Shown here: positions 9,429 to 17,821 of the stretch, piece by piece
Numbering within the stretch: the stretch's first letter is position 1
Layout of the letters: every line of letters begins with the position of its first letter
Assembly (NCBI RefSeq): GCF_013823965.1
Contig: NZ_PNNA01000092.1
Span: 1 to 64,000, forward strand
DNA from: Flavobacterium sp.
GTDB lineage: Bacteria; Bacteroidota; Bacteroidia; Flavobacteriales; Flavobacteriaceae
DNA length: 64,000 bases
Direction of reading: 5' to 3'
Program-made: the position numbers and the translations under genes
Notes under the pieces: generated by a model
Seen by the model: only the letters and a program-made list of their open reading frames with translations
What the model was told of the DNA's origin: nothing
The model's database searches: none

Positions 9429-9571
9429 ATGAAACTTATATGCCTTATATGGTGAAACTTTTTTTAAACAATAACAGATAACAGATAACAGATAACCGAA
9501 AACATACAAACTAATCTTTTTTCTTATATGAAACTTATATGCCTTATATGGCAAAACTTTTTTTAAACAAT
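9429..9571. repeat. Direct repeat pair of 44 bp in the wzt-wzm gap
   Basis: Copies at 9429-9472 and 9528-9571 both begin ATGAAACTTATATGCCTTAT and end TTTTTTTAAACAAT, differing at about three positions. Just after the second copy, TATAAGGCATTTAAGGACATATAAGTTT is partly inverted relative to the repeat. The 9319-9802 gap therefore contains repeats only; no gene is supported in it. Confidence 0.8.
9472..9506. repeat. Heptamer array (AACAGAT/AACCGAA type)
   Basis: Tandem imperfect 7-bp units AACAGAT, AACAGAT, AACAGAT, AACCGAA lie between the two 44-bp repeats. This is one of at least nine intergenic arrays of the same family in the window. Confidence 0.8.
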
Positions 9572-9675
9572 ATAAGGCATTTAAGGACATATAAGTTTGG
9601 GTTTTAGGGCTGATGTCTTTCAAGAGAAGGTTAATCGGTTACGCCATTTAAGCGATTAAACAGTTAAACGGTTAA

Positions 9676-9718
9676 CAATAACAGAAAACAGATAACCGAT
9701 AACAGATAACCGAAAACA
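9676..9718. repeat. Heptamer array
   Basis: Units of the AAC(A/C)GAT family in tandem, ending AACCGAAAAC, in the gap between wzm and wzt. Confidence 0.75.
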
Positions 9719-9802
9719 CTAAGACACTTAGGGTCAAAGTAGGGGATACTTACGGGATACTTACGCTTTCCTCCCCAAAACCCAAAACCTAGAACCCAAC
9801 TC

Positions 9803-10672
9803 CTACACCGTATCTATAAAACTCTTCTCCGTCTTGTTGAAAACCAGCAATCCCAAGAAAAAAACCAGAACGGTGATGCCAACGGTATAAACCAAGCCCC
9901 AAATTGAAACGGTTCCGACACCCAAGAGCATGAAACGGGCGGTTTCTATAATGTAAGCCAGGGGATTGTACTGTACCAACCAAGCGTAATCAGGCATTTT
10001 GTCCTTGATCAAGGCCATCGGATACATGACGGCCGAGAGGTACATCAGCAATTGCACACCAAAACCTATCAAATAGCTCAAGTCCCTGTATTTGGTGACC
10101 ATCGAGGAAATCAACATTCCCAAACCGAGTCCGAGGATGCCCATCAAGGCAATCAAAAGGGGAAAAAACAAGACGAATATGGTCAAATCCAGGGAAGCGC
10201 CTTTGAGATAAAAGAACAGGTAAAAAGCAACAAAAATAAAAAACTGGATGCCAAACTTGATTAAATTGGAAATCACCACCGACAAAGGCGTTATGATTCT
10301 GGGAAAATATACCTTGCCAAAAATATTGGCATTGGCCTTGAAGGTGTCGGAAGTGCCACCCAAGCAGGCCGTAAAATAATTCCAAACCGTGATACCTGCC
10401 AAGTTGAACAAAAACGGCGGCACGCTTCCGGTGTGGATTCCAGCCACTGTGTTGAAAATGATGGTAAATGTCACCGAGGTAAACAAGGGCTGGATCAAAT
10501 ACCACAAAGGCCCCAATACCGTTTGTTTGTAAACCGTCACCACGTCGCGTTTCACGAACAGCAGCAGCAAATCGCGGTATTGCCAGACCTCCTTGAGGTT
10601 CAGCGAGAAGAATTTGTTTTTGGGCGTTATTTCAAACAACCAGTCTTGTTCTCTATTTTCGGTATTGTTCAT
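9803..10672 (-). CDS. wzm: Polysaccharide ABC transporter permease (Wzm-like)
   Basis: A 289-residue ABC-2 type permease with about six hydrophobic segments. The region LFVKRDVVTVYKQTVLGPLW near residues 37-56 is the family's characteristic amphipathic entry before the first membrane span, and the motif QYNPLAYIIE near 235 lies in the C-terminal half. It forms the membrane channel through which the undecaprenyl-linked glycan crosses the inner membrane, powered by the Wzt protein encoded downstream. Codon use is GC-richer than in the adjacent GT cassette, as in the ABC half of wzt. A TATATTTG box lies 83 nt upstream of the ATG. Confidence 0.9.
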   Translation of the reverse strand: MNNTENREQDWLFEITPKNKFFSLNLKEVWQYRDLLLLFVKRDVVTVYKQTVLGPLWYLIQPLFTSVTFTIIFNTVAGIHTGSVPPFLFNLAGITVWNYFTACLGGTSDTFKANANIFGKVYFPRIITPLSVVISNLIKFGIQFFIFVAFYLFFYLKGASLDLTIFVLFFPLLIALMGILGLGLGMLISSMVTKYRDLSYLIGFGVQLLMYLSAVMYPMALIKDKMPDYAWLVQYNPLAYIIETARFMLLGVGTVSIWGLVYTVGITVLVFFLGLLVFNKTEKSFIDTV

Positions 10673-10755
10673 GGGTATGGGCTAGATTCACTCTGGCGAA
10701 CAAGGCGGAAACCATTTATTGACAATTAAATCAGGAATGCTTCGCTTGCTCTTGG

Positions 10756-10763
10756 CAAATATA
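10756..10763 (-). promoter_or_regulatory. Candidate -7 box for wzm
   Basis: CAAATATA on the plus strand reads TATATTTG on the minus strand, a match to TAnnTTTG. No convincing -33 TTG is found at 17-23 nt. The 312-bp gap 10673-10984 separates the divergent wzm and phosphatase genes and holds no gene. Confidence 0.3.
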
Positions 10764-10972
10764 ACAATTAAAATAACCTGTATAATTATTTTAGGACAAG
10801 TCACAGGACATTCGCTTTTAAAAAGCATGATTCTCTTTAACCACAAATTACACAAATTTTCGCAAAAATAAACATATCAACAACAGTACAATTAACTCTA
10901 ACATACCAAAAACAGTCTTGATTTTGATAGCGAATCCGCTTCGTCGGTGTACGAAATCAACACCAAATTATT

Positions 10973-10980
10973 TACCTTTG
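10973..10980 (+). promoter_or_regulatory. TACCTTTG -7 box directly before the phosphatase start
   Basis: TACCTTTG ends four bases before the ATG at 10985 (CACA in between). It fits TAnnTTTG exactly, and the same TACCTTTG box precedes recR by five bases. The arrangement implies a leaderless or nearly leaderless transcript. No clear -33 TTG is visible. Confidence 0.5.
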
Positions 10981-10984
10981 CACA

Positions 10985-11722
10985 ATGTTACACTTTTTCA
11001 AATCAAAACCGGTTCTCCAGGATTTAATTCCCGACAACCACGTGGATATTCATTCCCATCTTTTGTGGGGTATCGACGATGGTGCCCGAAAATTTGACGA
11101 CACGCTGAGGCTGGTCAAAGCGCTTCAGGGTTTTGGAATCTCGCAATTGATTACGACCCCACACATCATCGAACATGTTTGGGACAACACTCCTGACCTC
11201 ATCAAGGCTAAGGAAGCTGCAGTCCTAATTGCACTGGAAAAGAACCAAATCACGATTCCTTTTCGTGCCGCCGCCGAGTACATGATGGACGACCATTTTG
11301 TGCAACTTTTCAAGACCGGTGATTTATTGCCCCTCAAAGACCAGTATGTACTGGTTGAAATGTCCTACATCAACGCACCCATCCAATTGTACTCCATTTT
11401 ATTCGATTTACAGGTGGCCGGTTACATTCCCGTTTTGGCCCATCCGGAGCGCTATTTGTTTTACCACCATAATTTTGAGGAATACCAAAAATTAAAAAAA
11501 GCGGGCTGCTTATTCCAGTTGAATTTATTGGCCGTTGTTGGGTATTATGGTGATGGAATTGCCAAGATTGCGGAGAGATTGCTCCAAAAAGGCATGTATG
11601 ACTTTGTGGGCTCCGATGTGCATCACGACAATCACATAGCCGCTTTTGTCCAAAAAGTAAAACTGAAGGATTTGGCTCCCTTGAAAGAAACCATGGCGAA
11701 CAACCAATTTTTTAGACTGTAG
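10985..11722 (+). CDS. PHP-domain protein-tyrosine phosphatase (CpsB/YwqE/CapC family)
   Basis: A 245-residue metal-dependent phosphatase of the PHP superfamily. DIHSHLLWGIDDGA at residues 21-34 carries the metal-binding HxH and the DDG signature; TTPHI near 58, AHPERY near 158 and SDVHH near 215 supply further metal ligands. Family members remove phosphate from the tyrosine clusters of capsule kinases. The likely targets are the two Tyr-Gly-tailed Wzc kinases encoded at 38256 and 42559, although it is not in an operon with them. It is the only clear plus-strand gene of the window, with its own promoter-like box and a terminator shared with the convergent dehydratase gene. Confidence 0.88.
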   Translation: MLHFFKSKPVLQDLIPDNHVDIHSHLLWGIDDGARKFDDTLRLVKALQGFGISQLITTPHIIEHVWDNTPDLIKAKEAAVLIALEKNQITIPFRAAAEYMMDDHFVQLFKTGDLLPLKDQYVLVEMSYINAPIQLYSILFDLQVAGYIPVLAHPERYLFYHHNFEEYQKLKKAGCLFQLNLLAVVGYYGDGIAKIAERLLQKGMYDFVGSDVHHDNHIAAFVQKVKLKDLAPLKETMANNQFFRL

Positions 11723-11786
11723 GACCAACCTCTTGACCTCTCCGCAAAACTATTGAATTAAAACAGAATAAACTTTAAGGCTTCAT

Positions 11787-11829
11787 AAAAAAAGTGTACA
11801 AAGAAAATCCTTTCCCGTACACTTTTTTT
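11787..11829. terminator. Bidirectional intrinsic terminator between convergent genes
   Basis: A7-GTGTAC (11787-11799) pairs perfectly with GTAC-AC-T7 (11817-11829) across a 17-nt loop. The stem is flanked by A and T runs on both sides, so it can act for the phosphatase gene (plus) and for the dehydratase gene (minus), whose stop codon is 21 bp away. Confidence 0.85.
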
Positions 11830-11850
11830 ATGCTCTACCAGCGAATATAA

Positions 11851-13788
11851 TTATTTGTCCAATTCCGTAAAAGTGGAATTCATGCTTATGAATTCGGGTA
11901 CAATTTTTTTCATTTTCGCGACGATGTCGTCATTGTCAAAGAAACTGGCGATACCTATGAGCTCTTCGATATGGGCATGCAAGTCCTCAAACTCTATTTG
12001 CAATTCTTGGGCAATCATGATTTTTTCGTGATAAGTAGGCAACGTTTTTGAGGTGTCGTTGAGCAATTCTTCATACAATTTTTCTCCTGGTCTCAAACCC
12101 ACCACCTTTATTTTAATGTCCCTGTCGGGGATAAATCCTGCCAACTTTATCATCTTTTTAGCCAAATCCATAATCTTGACCGGTTTTCCCATGTCGAAAA
12201 TATAAATTTCGCCACCATTGCCCATCGAACCCGCCTCAAGCACCAGTTGGCAGGCTTCCGGAATGGTCATGAAATAGCGGATGATGTCGGGATGCGTGAT
12301 GGTAATAGGGCCACCATCGGCAATTTGCTTTGAAAACAAAGGCACTACGGAACCATTGGACCCCAACACATTTCCAAAACGGGTCGTGATAAACTTGGTG
12401 GCATACAATTCATTGTTTTCTTTGCATTTCAGGTGTAGGGATTGCACATACTTTTCGGCAATTCGTTTACTTGCCCCCATGACATTGCTAGGATTCACGG
12501 CTTTGTCCGTTGATATCATCACAAATTTCTTGACACCGTATTGACAGGCTAAATCAGCCAGGTTTTTTGTTCCGTCCACATTGGTCAGAATGGCCTGGGA
12601 GGGATTTTCTTCCATCAAGGGCACGTGTTTGTAGGCAGCAGCATGGTATACCATTTGGGGACGGTATTGCTTGAATACTTTTTCCAAGGCTCCTTTATTC
12701 CTTATATCAGTAATGACAGAATGTATGATTGTTCGTGACTTGATGCACTCCACTTCTAAACTGATGTGATGCAAAGGCGTTTCGGCCTGATCCAATATGA
12801 TCACTTTTTTGGGACTGAAACTTAAAATTTGCCTCACAATTTCGCTTCCTATGGAACCCGCGGCACCAGTAACCATAATGGTTTTGTCCTTCAGCTGTTT
12901 TGAGATCGATTTACTGTCCAAAACAATGGGTTCTCGCTCGAGTAAATCTTCAATTTGTATGTTTTTTACTTTTTGGGAAATTTCCTTTTGATTTTCCCAA
13001 TCCGAAACGGAAGGTATCGTATATACTTTGTAATTAAATTCCAAACATTGGTCAATAATAGCCAATTTTTCTTCTTTTGACAACCCTTTGTCCGCGATAA
13101 CGATTCCCTCGGCACCAACGGAACGCATTAAAGCCGGCAATTTTTTTCTTTGGACCAATATGGGCAAATCCAACATTCGTTTGGAAGCATTCTGGTTGTT
13201 CTTGTCCACAAAGGCCACAATTTTAAAACGGGAAGGCGTCTCAAACTTTAAGGCATTGGCTACCGATATGGCATTGGCATCCGTTCCATAAATGATGGCT
13301 TTTATCAAGTTGTGGTCAGCCTTTTCCATGAAATAGAGTTCAAAAGTTTGTTTCACTACCACACGATACAAAAACAAGCCACAAAAAGAAAGCACTATGT
13401 TGATGAAAAGAGCCGTGTTCAAAAACGCTTTTTCCTTGAAAAGCAACTCAAAAATAAAATTAAAAAAAAGGAAGAAAACCAAAACAGACGTTTGCGAGAA
13501 CAAAATCTTTACGGCGTCTATGTATGAGGAGTGCCTAATGATCCCGGAATAGGTCCTAAAGAGCCAAAAGAAGAATATATTTATCCCAAAAAACAACCCA
13601 ATAAATGTCAGGACATGCGTCGTGATGATATAATCGAGTCCTGTTCCATTGAACATGAGATAGGTCAAAGAAAAAGCCGTTATCAAAACTGAAACATCTA
13701 TCAAGACAATGATCCATCTTGGCAAATAACTCAAATTATGAATGCTAAATTTTAAATTAGCTCTAGAAAAATATTTTAAAACACTCAT
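11851..13788 (-). CDS. Membrane UDP-GlcNAc 4,6-dehydratase (PglF/WbpM/CapD class)
   Basis: A 645-residue protein with about four N-terminal membrane spans (residues 20-145), a Rossmann-like CoA-binding domain (about 160-285) and a C-terminal SDR domain. The NAD motif GxxGxxG is at 308-314; the family's replacement of the catalytic Tyr by Met is seen in STDK...M437-x3-K441. The enzyme converts UDP-GlcNAc to UDP-4-keto-6-deoxy-GlcNAc at the inner membrane. Two users are in the window: the aminotransferase/acetyltransferase pair at 45906-48307 (bacillosamine route, PglE/PglD-like) and the 4-ketoreductase at 19045 (QuiNAc/FucNAc route, WbpV/WbpK-like). It is not clustered with either. Confidence 0.88.
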   Translation of the reverse strand: MSVLKYFSRANLKFSIHNLSYLPRWIIVLIDVSVLITAFSLTYLMFNGTGLDYIITTHVLTFIGLFFGINIFFFWLFRTYSGIIRHSSYIDAVKILFSQTSVLVFFLFFNFIFELLFKEKAFLNTALFINIVLSFCGLFLYRVVVKQTFELYFMEKADHNLIKAIIYGTDANAISVANALKFETPSRFKIVAFVDKNNQNASKRMLDLPILVQRKKLPALMRSVGAEGIVIADKGLSKEEKLAIIDQCLEFNYKVYTIPSVSDWENQKEISQKVKNIQIEDLLEREPIVLDSKSISKQLKDKTIMVTGAAGSIGSEIVRQILSFSPKKVIILDQAETPLHHISLEVECIKSRTIIHSVITDIRNKGALEKVFKQYRPQMVYHAAAYKHVPLMEENPSQAILTNVDGTKNLADLACQYGVKKFVMISTDKAVNPSNVMGASKRIAEKYVQSLHLKCKENNELYATKFITTRFGNVLGSNGSVVPLFSKQIADGGPITITHPDIIRYFMTIPEACQLVLEAGSMGNGGEIYIFDMGKPVKIMDLAKKMIKLAGFIPDRDIKIKVVGLRPGEKLYEELLNDTSKTLPTYHEKIMIAQELQIEFEDLHAHIEELIGIASFFDNDDIVAKMKKIVPEFISMNSTFTELDK

Positions 13789-13814
13789 GGTCCAACTTCT
13801 TTTTCGACATTAAT

Positions 13815-13853
13815 CAAAAATATTCTTTTTTAATTTCATGGAAAGCAAAAATA
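13815..13853 (-). promoter_or_regulatory. Candidate promoter boxes upstream of the dehydratase
   Basis: Two TATTTTTG boxes read on the minus strand (13822-13815 and 13853-13846) match TAnnTTTG; the first has TTTG 23 nt upstream of it. The 363-bp gap 13789-14151 shows nothing else recognisable. Confidence 0.35.
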
Positions 13854-14151
13854 CAAATTAATAGCCCGGAAACATGCTTTCCTAAAAAAACATTTCAAAT
13901 ACGCCGACAAAAAGCAAAAAAAACCAGTCGTATGACGCTTTTTTGAGTCCTAAGACGATTTACTTCCCTTTTCAACACTTTCTGTTTTTCTTTCCCCACG
14001 AAACCCAGAAGAGGCATCAACCCTTTTTTTGGAAATACAAAAAAATGCAATAAGCACTAGCATCCCCTGATTTAGTAGCACCCAATCCATCCATTAAAAT
14101 TAGCAGCATTTGTGGTTGAAATTAAACTGAAACTCTTTATTGAACGGTATT

Positions 14152-15021
14152 TTATATTTTATATTTCAACAATTGAAGTAAATAATTGCCATAACCCGAT
14201 TTTATCAATGGCTCGGCTATGGCCTTTAATTGATCGCTGCTTATAAATCCTTGGCGCCAAGCAATTTCTTCTATGCACCCCACTTTCAACCCTTGTCTTT
14301 CTTCGAGAACCTGCACAAATTGTCCGGCTTGCATCAAGCTGTTAAAAGTTCCCGTATCCAACCAAGCAGTACCCCGGTTCAAAATTCCCACTTTTAAAGC
14401 GCCTTTTTCCAGATACACTTTATTTATATCGGTAATTTCATATTCACCTCGAGCACTTGGCTTGATGTTTTTGGCGATTTCCACCACCGAATTGTCATAA
14501 AAATACAAACCCGGAACGGCATAATTTGATTTGGGTTCCAATGGTTTTTCTTCAATCGAAAGGGCTTTCAAATTCTCGTCGAACTCCACCACACCATAAC
14601 GCTCCGGATCCGAAACGTGGTAAGCAAAAACGACTCCTCCCACCGGATTGGTATTCGACTGCAACAACTCGTCCATCGTGGAGCCAAAGAAAATATTGTC
14701 CCCCAAAACCAAGGCCACACTGTCCTTTCCTATGAATTCTTCGCCAATCACGAAAGCTTGGGCCAACCCATTGGGAACAGCTTGCTCGGCATAACTAAAT
14801 TGGCAACCAATAGTGGCTCCATCGCCCAACAATTTTTTGAAATTAGGCAAATCATGCGGTGTCGAAATAATCAATATTTCGTGAATCCCGGCCATCATCA
14901 AGGTAGACAAAGGATAATAAATCATGGGTTTGTCATAAACAGGCATCATTTGCTTGCTCATCGCCAAAGTCAACGGGTGCAATCGGGTACCGGATCCTCC
15001 GGCTAATATTATTCCTTTCAT
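14152..15021 (-). CDS. rmlA: Glucose-1-phosphate thymidylyltransferase
   Basis: A 289-residue nucleotidyltransferase that makes dTDP-glucose from glucose-1-phosphate and dTTP, the first step of dTDP-L-rhamnose synthesis. [13 protein letters not shown] at residues 6-18 is the nucleotide-binding loop, [18 protein letters not shown] follows, and LGDNIFFG near 109 holds the metal-binding Asp. Length is normal for RmlA. It is the last gene of the rmlC-rmlD-rmlA group, with a heptamer repeat array between it and rmlD; rmlB is 18 kb away at 32992. Confidence 0.95.
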   Translation of the reverse strand: MKGIILAGGSGTRLHPLTLAMSKQMMPVYDKPMIYYPLSTLMMAGIHEILIISTPHDLPNFKKLLGDGATIGCQFSYAEQAVPNGLAQAFVIGEEFIGKDSVALVLGDNIFFGSTMDELLQSNTNPVGGVVFAYHVSDPERYGVVEFDENLKALSIEEKPLEPKSNYAVPGLYFYDNSVVEIAKNIKPSARGEYEITDINKVYLEKGALKVGILNRGTAWLDTGTFNSLMQAGQFVQVLEERQGLKVGCIEEIAWRQGFISSDQLKAIAEPLIKSGYGNYLLQLLKYKI

Positions 15022-15032
15022 AGTTTTTTCGA

Positions 15033-15143
15033 TTTTCAGTTTTCAGTTTTCAGTTTTCGGTTATCGGTTCTAGGTTTTAGGTTACCGGTTGTAACAGACA
15101 ACGGATAACACACAACTGACAACCGATAACCGATAACCGAAAA
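15033..15143. repeat. Heptamer array between rmlD and rmlA
   Basis: About 110 bp of degenerate 7-bp units, first as CAGTTTT/CGGTTAT/GGTTCTA/GGTTTTA and then, in the opposite sense, as AACCGAT. The change of orientation within one array makes it partly self-complementary. It fills almost the whole intergenic gap and stops at the rmlD stop codon. Confidence 0.8.
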
Positions 15144-16001
15144 CTATTTTTCTAATCTAGCCATCATGATTTTGAGACTTGTTTTATAATCCACGGGAAC
15201 TATTCCGTAAACCTCTTTGATCTTTGATTTGTCCAACAAGGAATAAGCGGGTCTTTCGGCAGGTGTTGGATAACTCGAAGCTGGAATTCCTTTTATTTCA
15301 CAGGATTTATGTGCAATTTCTTTGATGTCCATTGCAAAATCAAACCAGCTGATCTCCCCTTCGTTGGAATAATGATAAATACCGGGCTCCCATTTATTGC
15401 TGTCTAAAATGGTTAAAATCACCTGTGCCAAATCGGCCGCATAAGTGGGCGACCCTATCTGGTCATTGACTACGCCCAAGTGGTCTCTTTCGGTCATTAA
15501 CCGCAACATCGTTTTTACGAAATTGTTTCCAAATTCAGAATACACCCAAGCCGTTCTAATGATGATGCTCTCCGGACAATTTTTCAAACAAGCGGTTTCG
15601 CCCGCCAATTTTGTGGCTCCGTAGACGCTTTTGGGATTGGGCAGGTCATCTTCTTTATAGGCAATGGGTGAAGTTCCGTCAAAAACATAATCGGTGGAAA
15701 TATGTATCAACTTTGCCCGGGATTCGTTGCATAAACTGGCCAATGTGGCAATGGCCAAATGATTGATGGCATCGGCGGTAATTTGGTCCTCCTCTGCTTT
15801 ATCCACCGCAGTATAAGCGGCACAATTGATGACAACATCGGGTTTAATGCGATTGAAATTGGCCTTTATTTCCTCGGTTTTATCCAAAGGAAAATCGGCT
15901 ATGTCGGTAAAAATAAAATCAAAGTCGGGATAATTACCCGCCAATTCTTTTATTTCCGAACCCAACTGTCCGTTGGCTCCTGTTACTAGTATTTTTTTCA
16001 T
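15144..16001 (-). CDS. rmlD: dTDP-4-dehydrorhamnose reductase
   Basis: A 285-residue SDR enzyme catalysing the last step to dTDP-L-rhamnose. GANGQLG at residues 8-14 binds the cofactor, STDYVFDG near 102-109 is the RmlD signature, and Tyr127-x3-Lys131 (YGATK) is the catalytic pair. Its start lies about 90 bp from the rmlC stop, and it is transcribed with rmlC. Confidence 0.94.
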   Translation of the reverse strand: MKKILVTGANGQLGSEIKELAGNYPDFDFIFTDIADFPLDKTEEIKANFNRIKPDVVINCAAYTAVDKAEEDQITADAINHLAIATLASLCNESRAKLIHISTDYVFDGTSPIAYKEDDLPNPKSVYGATKLAGETACLKNCPESIIIRTAWVYSEFGNNFVKTMLRLMTERDHLGVVNDQIGSPTYAADLAQVILTILDSNKWEPGIYHYSNEGEISWFDFAMDIKEIAHKSCEIKGIPASSYPTPAERPAYSLLDKSKIKEVYGIVPVDYKTSLKIMMARLEK

Positions 16002-16090
16002 CTGTTTGTACTAATTTTTTTTATTGGTCAGATGGGGAACACCCATAATCATCCCATTGTGCATCAAGAGCCATTGTTATGGATGTTTCA

Positions 16091-16645
16091 TTAAAATTGG
16101 GAATTACAATGGGCGAAATCAGGTAAAACGGCGTCTTTTTCGGAAACAATGGCTGCTGCCAAATCCATTCCCCAATCGATATTTAGTGAAGCATCGTCAT
16201 AACGAATTCCGCCTTCGCTTTGTTTGTTGTAATAATTGTCGCACTTGTAAAGTACCACGGCTGTTTCGCTCAACACCGAGAATCCGTGGGCAAATCCCTG
16301 AGGAACCAGCAATTGTTTTTTGTTTTCCGATGACAACAAGATGCCGAAATGTTTTCCGAAAGTGGGAGAATCTTTTCGCAAATCTACCGCCACGTCCATT
16401 ATTTCTCCTTGGAGTACACGAACCAATTTGGTTTGGGCAAAAGCAAGATTTTGGTAATGCAACCCTCTCAAGGTTCCTTTTTTGGAAAAAGATTGGTTGT
16501 CTTGCACAAAATCGATGTGGATTCCCAAATCGGCAAATTTACTTTTGTTGTAGGCCTCAAAAAAGTAGCCTCTTTCGTCTTCGAATACGGCTGGCGCTAG
16601 AATCACCAAGTCTTTTATAAATGTTTTTTCTAAATTCATCGTCAT
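16091..16645 (-). CDS. rmlC: dTDP-4-dehydrorhamnose 3,5-epimerase
   Basis: A 184-residue cupin epimerase. The catalytic His63 lies in TLRGLHYQ; FEDERGYF near 21-28 and VPQGFAHGF near 113-121 are the other family hallmarks. Length is normal. It converts dTDP-4-keto-6-deoxy-glucose to the L-lyxo form for RmlD. It opens the rmlC-rmlD-rmlA unit; a TATTTTTG box at 16685-16678 on the minus strand lies about 33 nt before the start. Confidence 0.95.
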   Translation of the reverse strand: MTMNLEKTFIKDLVILAPAVFEDERGYFFEAYNKSKFADLGIHIDFVQDNQSFSKKGTLRGLHYQNLAFAQTKLVRVLQGEIMDVAVDLRKDSPTFGKHFGILLSSENKKQLLVPQGFAHGFSVLSETAVVLYKCDNYYNKQSEGGIRYDDASLNIDWGMDLAAAIVSEKDAVLPDFAHCNSQF

Positions 16646-16780
16646 TGAAAATAATGGTTAATCCTAACCTTAAAAAGCAAAAATAACAATAATTATTTTT
16701 TTTAAATTTTGTTCTTCAATTTCTTATTTATATCTATTTACACATATATAATTAGAAGTCAACATAAAAAAGATGAAACT

Positions 16781-17737
16781 CTAAATTCTGTCCATAAAAG
16801 CCATTTTTTGCACTACAATAGTTCGAACTCCCAAATAAATGGATGTTAACACCAGTAAAATAAATAATGAAACAGCCATTGTCAAATAACCTTTCCTATC
16901 CAAATAAACAACAATCAAATTTACCAATAATTGCAGTACTGCATAAATAACAGAAATATGGATATGGGAACGACCTAGTTCATTGGCTAGGTACTGATAT
17001 AAATGGGAGCGATGGGCTTCCAAAATATTTTCTCTTTTTATAATCCTGTAAAAGATGGTGATGCCGGCATCAATACCATAAATAGAGAAAAAAAGAATAT
17101 ACCCCAATTGCCCCGTCTCAACAATTGTTTTAAACAAAAAATAACCCAAAAGCACCGCCATACTTATACTTCCCACATCCCCTGCAAAAGTTTTTGCCTT
17201 TTGGCGAACATTAAAAAAACCAAATATCCCGCAAGACAATCCCATGGTAATCAACAAAGGCATACTCGTTTCGTGAATGGGCAAAACAGAAAAACTGGCA
17301 ATGGCTACCAAAGCATACAATACCATTATGCCGTTGATGCCGTCCATAAAATTGAAGGCATTAATCCATCCAATAAACAAAACGAATACCAATGGCAATA
17401 CCCAAAAGGCATCCTGAAAGAGATGCAGCCCATAAGCAACCAACAAGACCGCAAGGACATGGGAACCAAAGCGCGGCAACTGCGACAAAGGCTTTATGTC
17501 GTCAATAAAACTCACTATAGCCACCAAAAGGACAGCCAAAGTTAATGCCCAGCCAACATATTCCAAGAAAAAAGCAATACCGATGGCAAATGGAAAAATA
17601 ATTCCTCCTCCTCTAATGGTAATCTTGGAGTGGGACGAACGATGATTGGGTTTATCTATGATATTGTATTTGTTGGCTATCTTGAAATAAACAAGCTCTA
17701 GAAAAAAAAGGATAAAAGCGATAATTATATAGTTCAT
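16781..17737 (-). CDS. WecA/WbpL-like polyprenyl-phosphate HexNAc-1-phosphate transferase
   Basis: A 318-residue integral membrane protein with about ten spans from the MraY/WecA family. FIDD at residues 77-80, NFMDGINGI near 129-137, FAGDVGS near 188 and HRSHLYQ near 242 are the catalytic-site motifs. It starts a glycan by moving a HexNAc-1-phosphate (or 6-deoxy-HexNAc-1-phosphate, as WbpL does) to undecaprenyl phosphate. Together with the 4-ketoreductase at 19045 and the WbpM-type dehydratase at 11851 it forms the same trio used in Pseudomonas B-band O-antigen, suggesting QuiNAc or FucNAc as first sugar; that is inference. It is the last gene of the UpxY-headed locus. Confidence 0.88.
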   Translation of the reverse strand: MNYIIIAFILFFLELVYFKIANKYNIIDKPNHRSSHSKITIRGGGIIFPFAIGIAFFLEYVGWALTLAVLLVAIVSFIDDIKPLSQLPRFGSHVLAVLLVAYGLHLFQDAFWVLPLVFVLFIGWINAFNFMDGINGIMVLYALVAIASFSVLPIHETSMPLLITMGLSCGIFGFFNVRQKAKTFAGDVGSISMAVLLGYFLFKTIVETGQLGYILFFSIYGIDAGITIFYRIIKRENILEAHRSHLYQYLANELGRSHIHISVIYAVLQLLVNLIVVYLDRKGYLTMAVSLFILLVLTSIYLGVRTIVVQKMAFMDRI

Positions 17738-17821
17738 TTTAGTTTAAATGATTCGAATGTTTTTTTGATAATGTTATGTTTATTCGGAATAAAGAGTGTC
17801 TCTTTTCCTAAAAATTATTTA

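Larger units (their letters stand above)
9304..9680. repeat. Duplicated wzt 5' end and upstream sequence
   Basis: The string TGATGTCTTTCAA at 9306-9318 (complement of the wzt start codons) recurs at 9611-9623. In both places it is followed by related sequence containing GGTTAATCGGTTA and a segment matching ATTTAA(T/G)CGATTAAACA (9365-9380 and 9647-9662). The two copies lie about 305 bp apart as direct repeats and bracket the other repeats of this gap. Confidence 0.7.

Noticed and set aside
9366..9623. Possible 85-residue minus-strand protein in the wzt-wzm gap
   Set aside because: It is made of the translated direct repeats and the duplicated wzt start; its internal repetition mirrors the DNA repeats.
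10838..10868. CCACAAATTACACAAATTTTCGC as another copy of the CACAGATT element
   Set aside because: Resemblance is loose and no inverted partner is present nearby.
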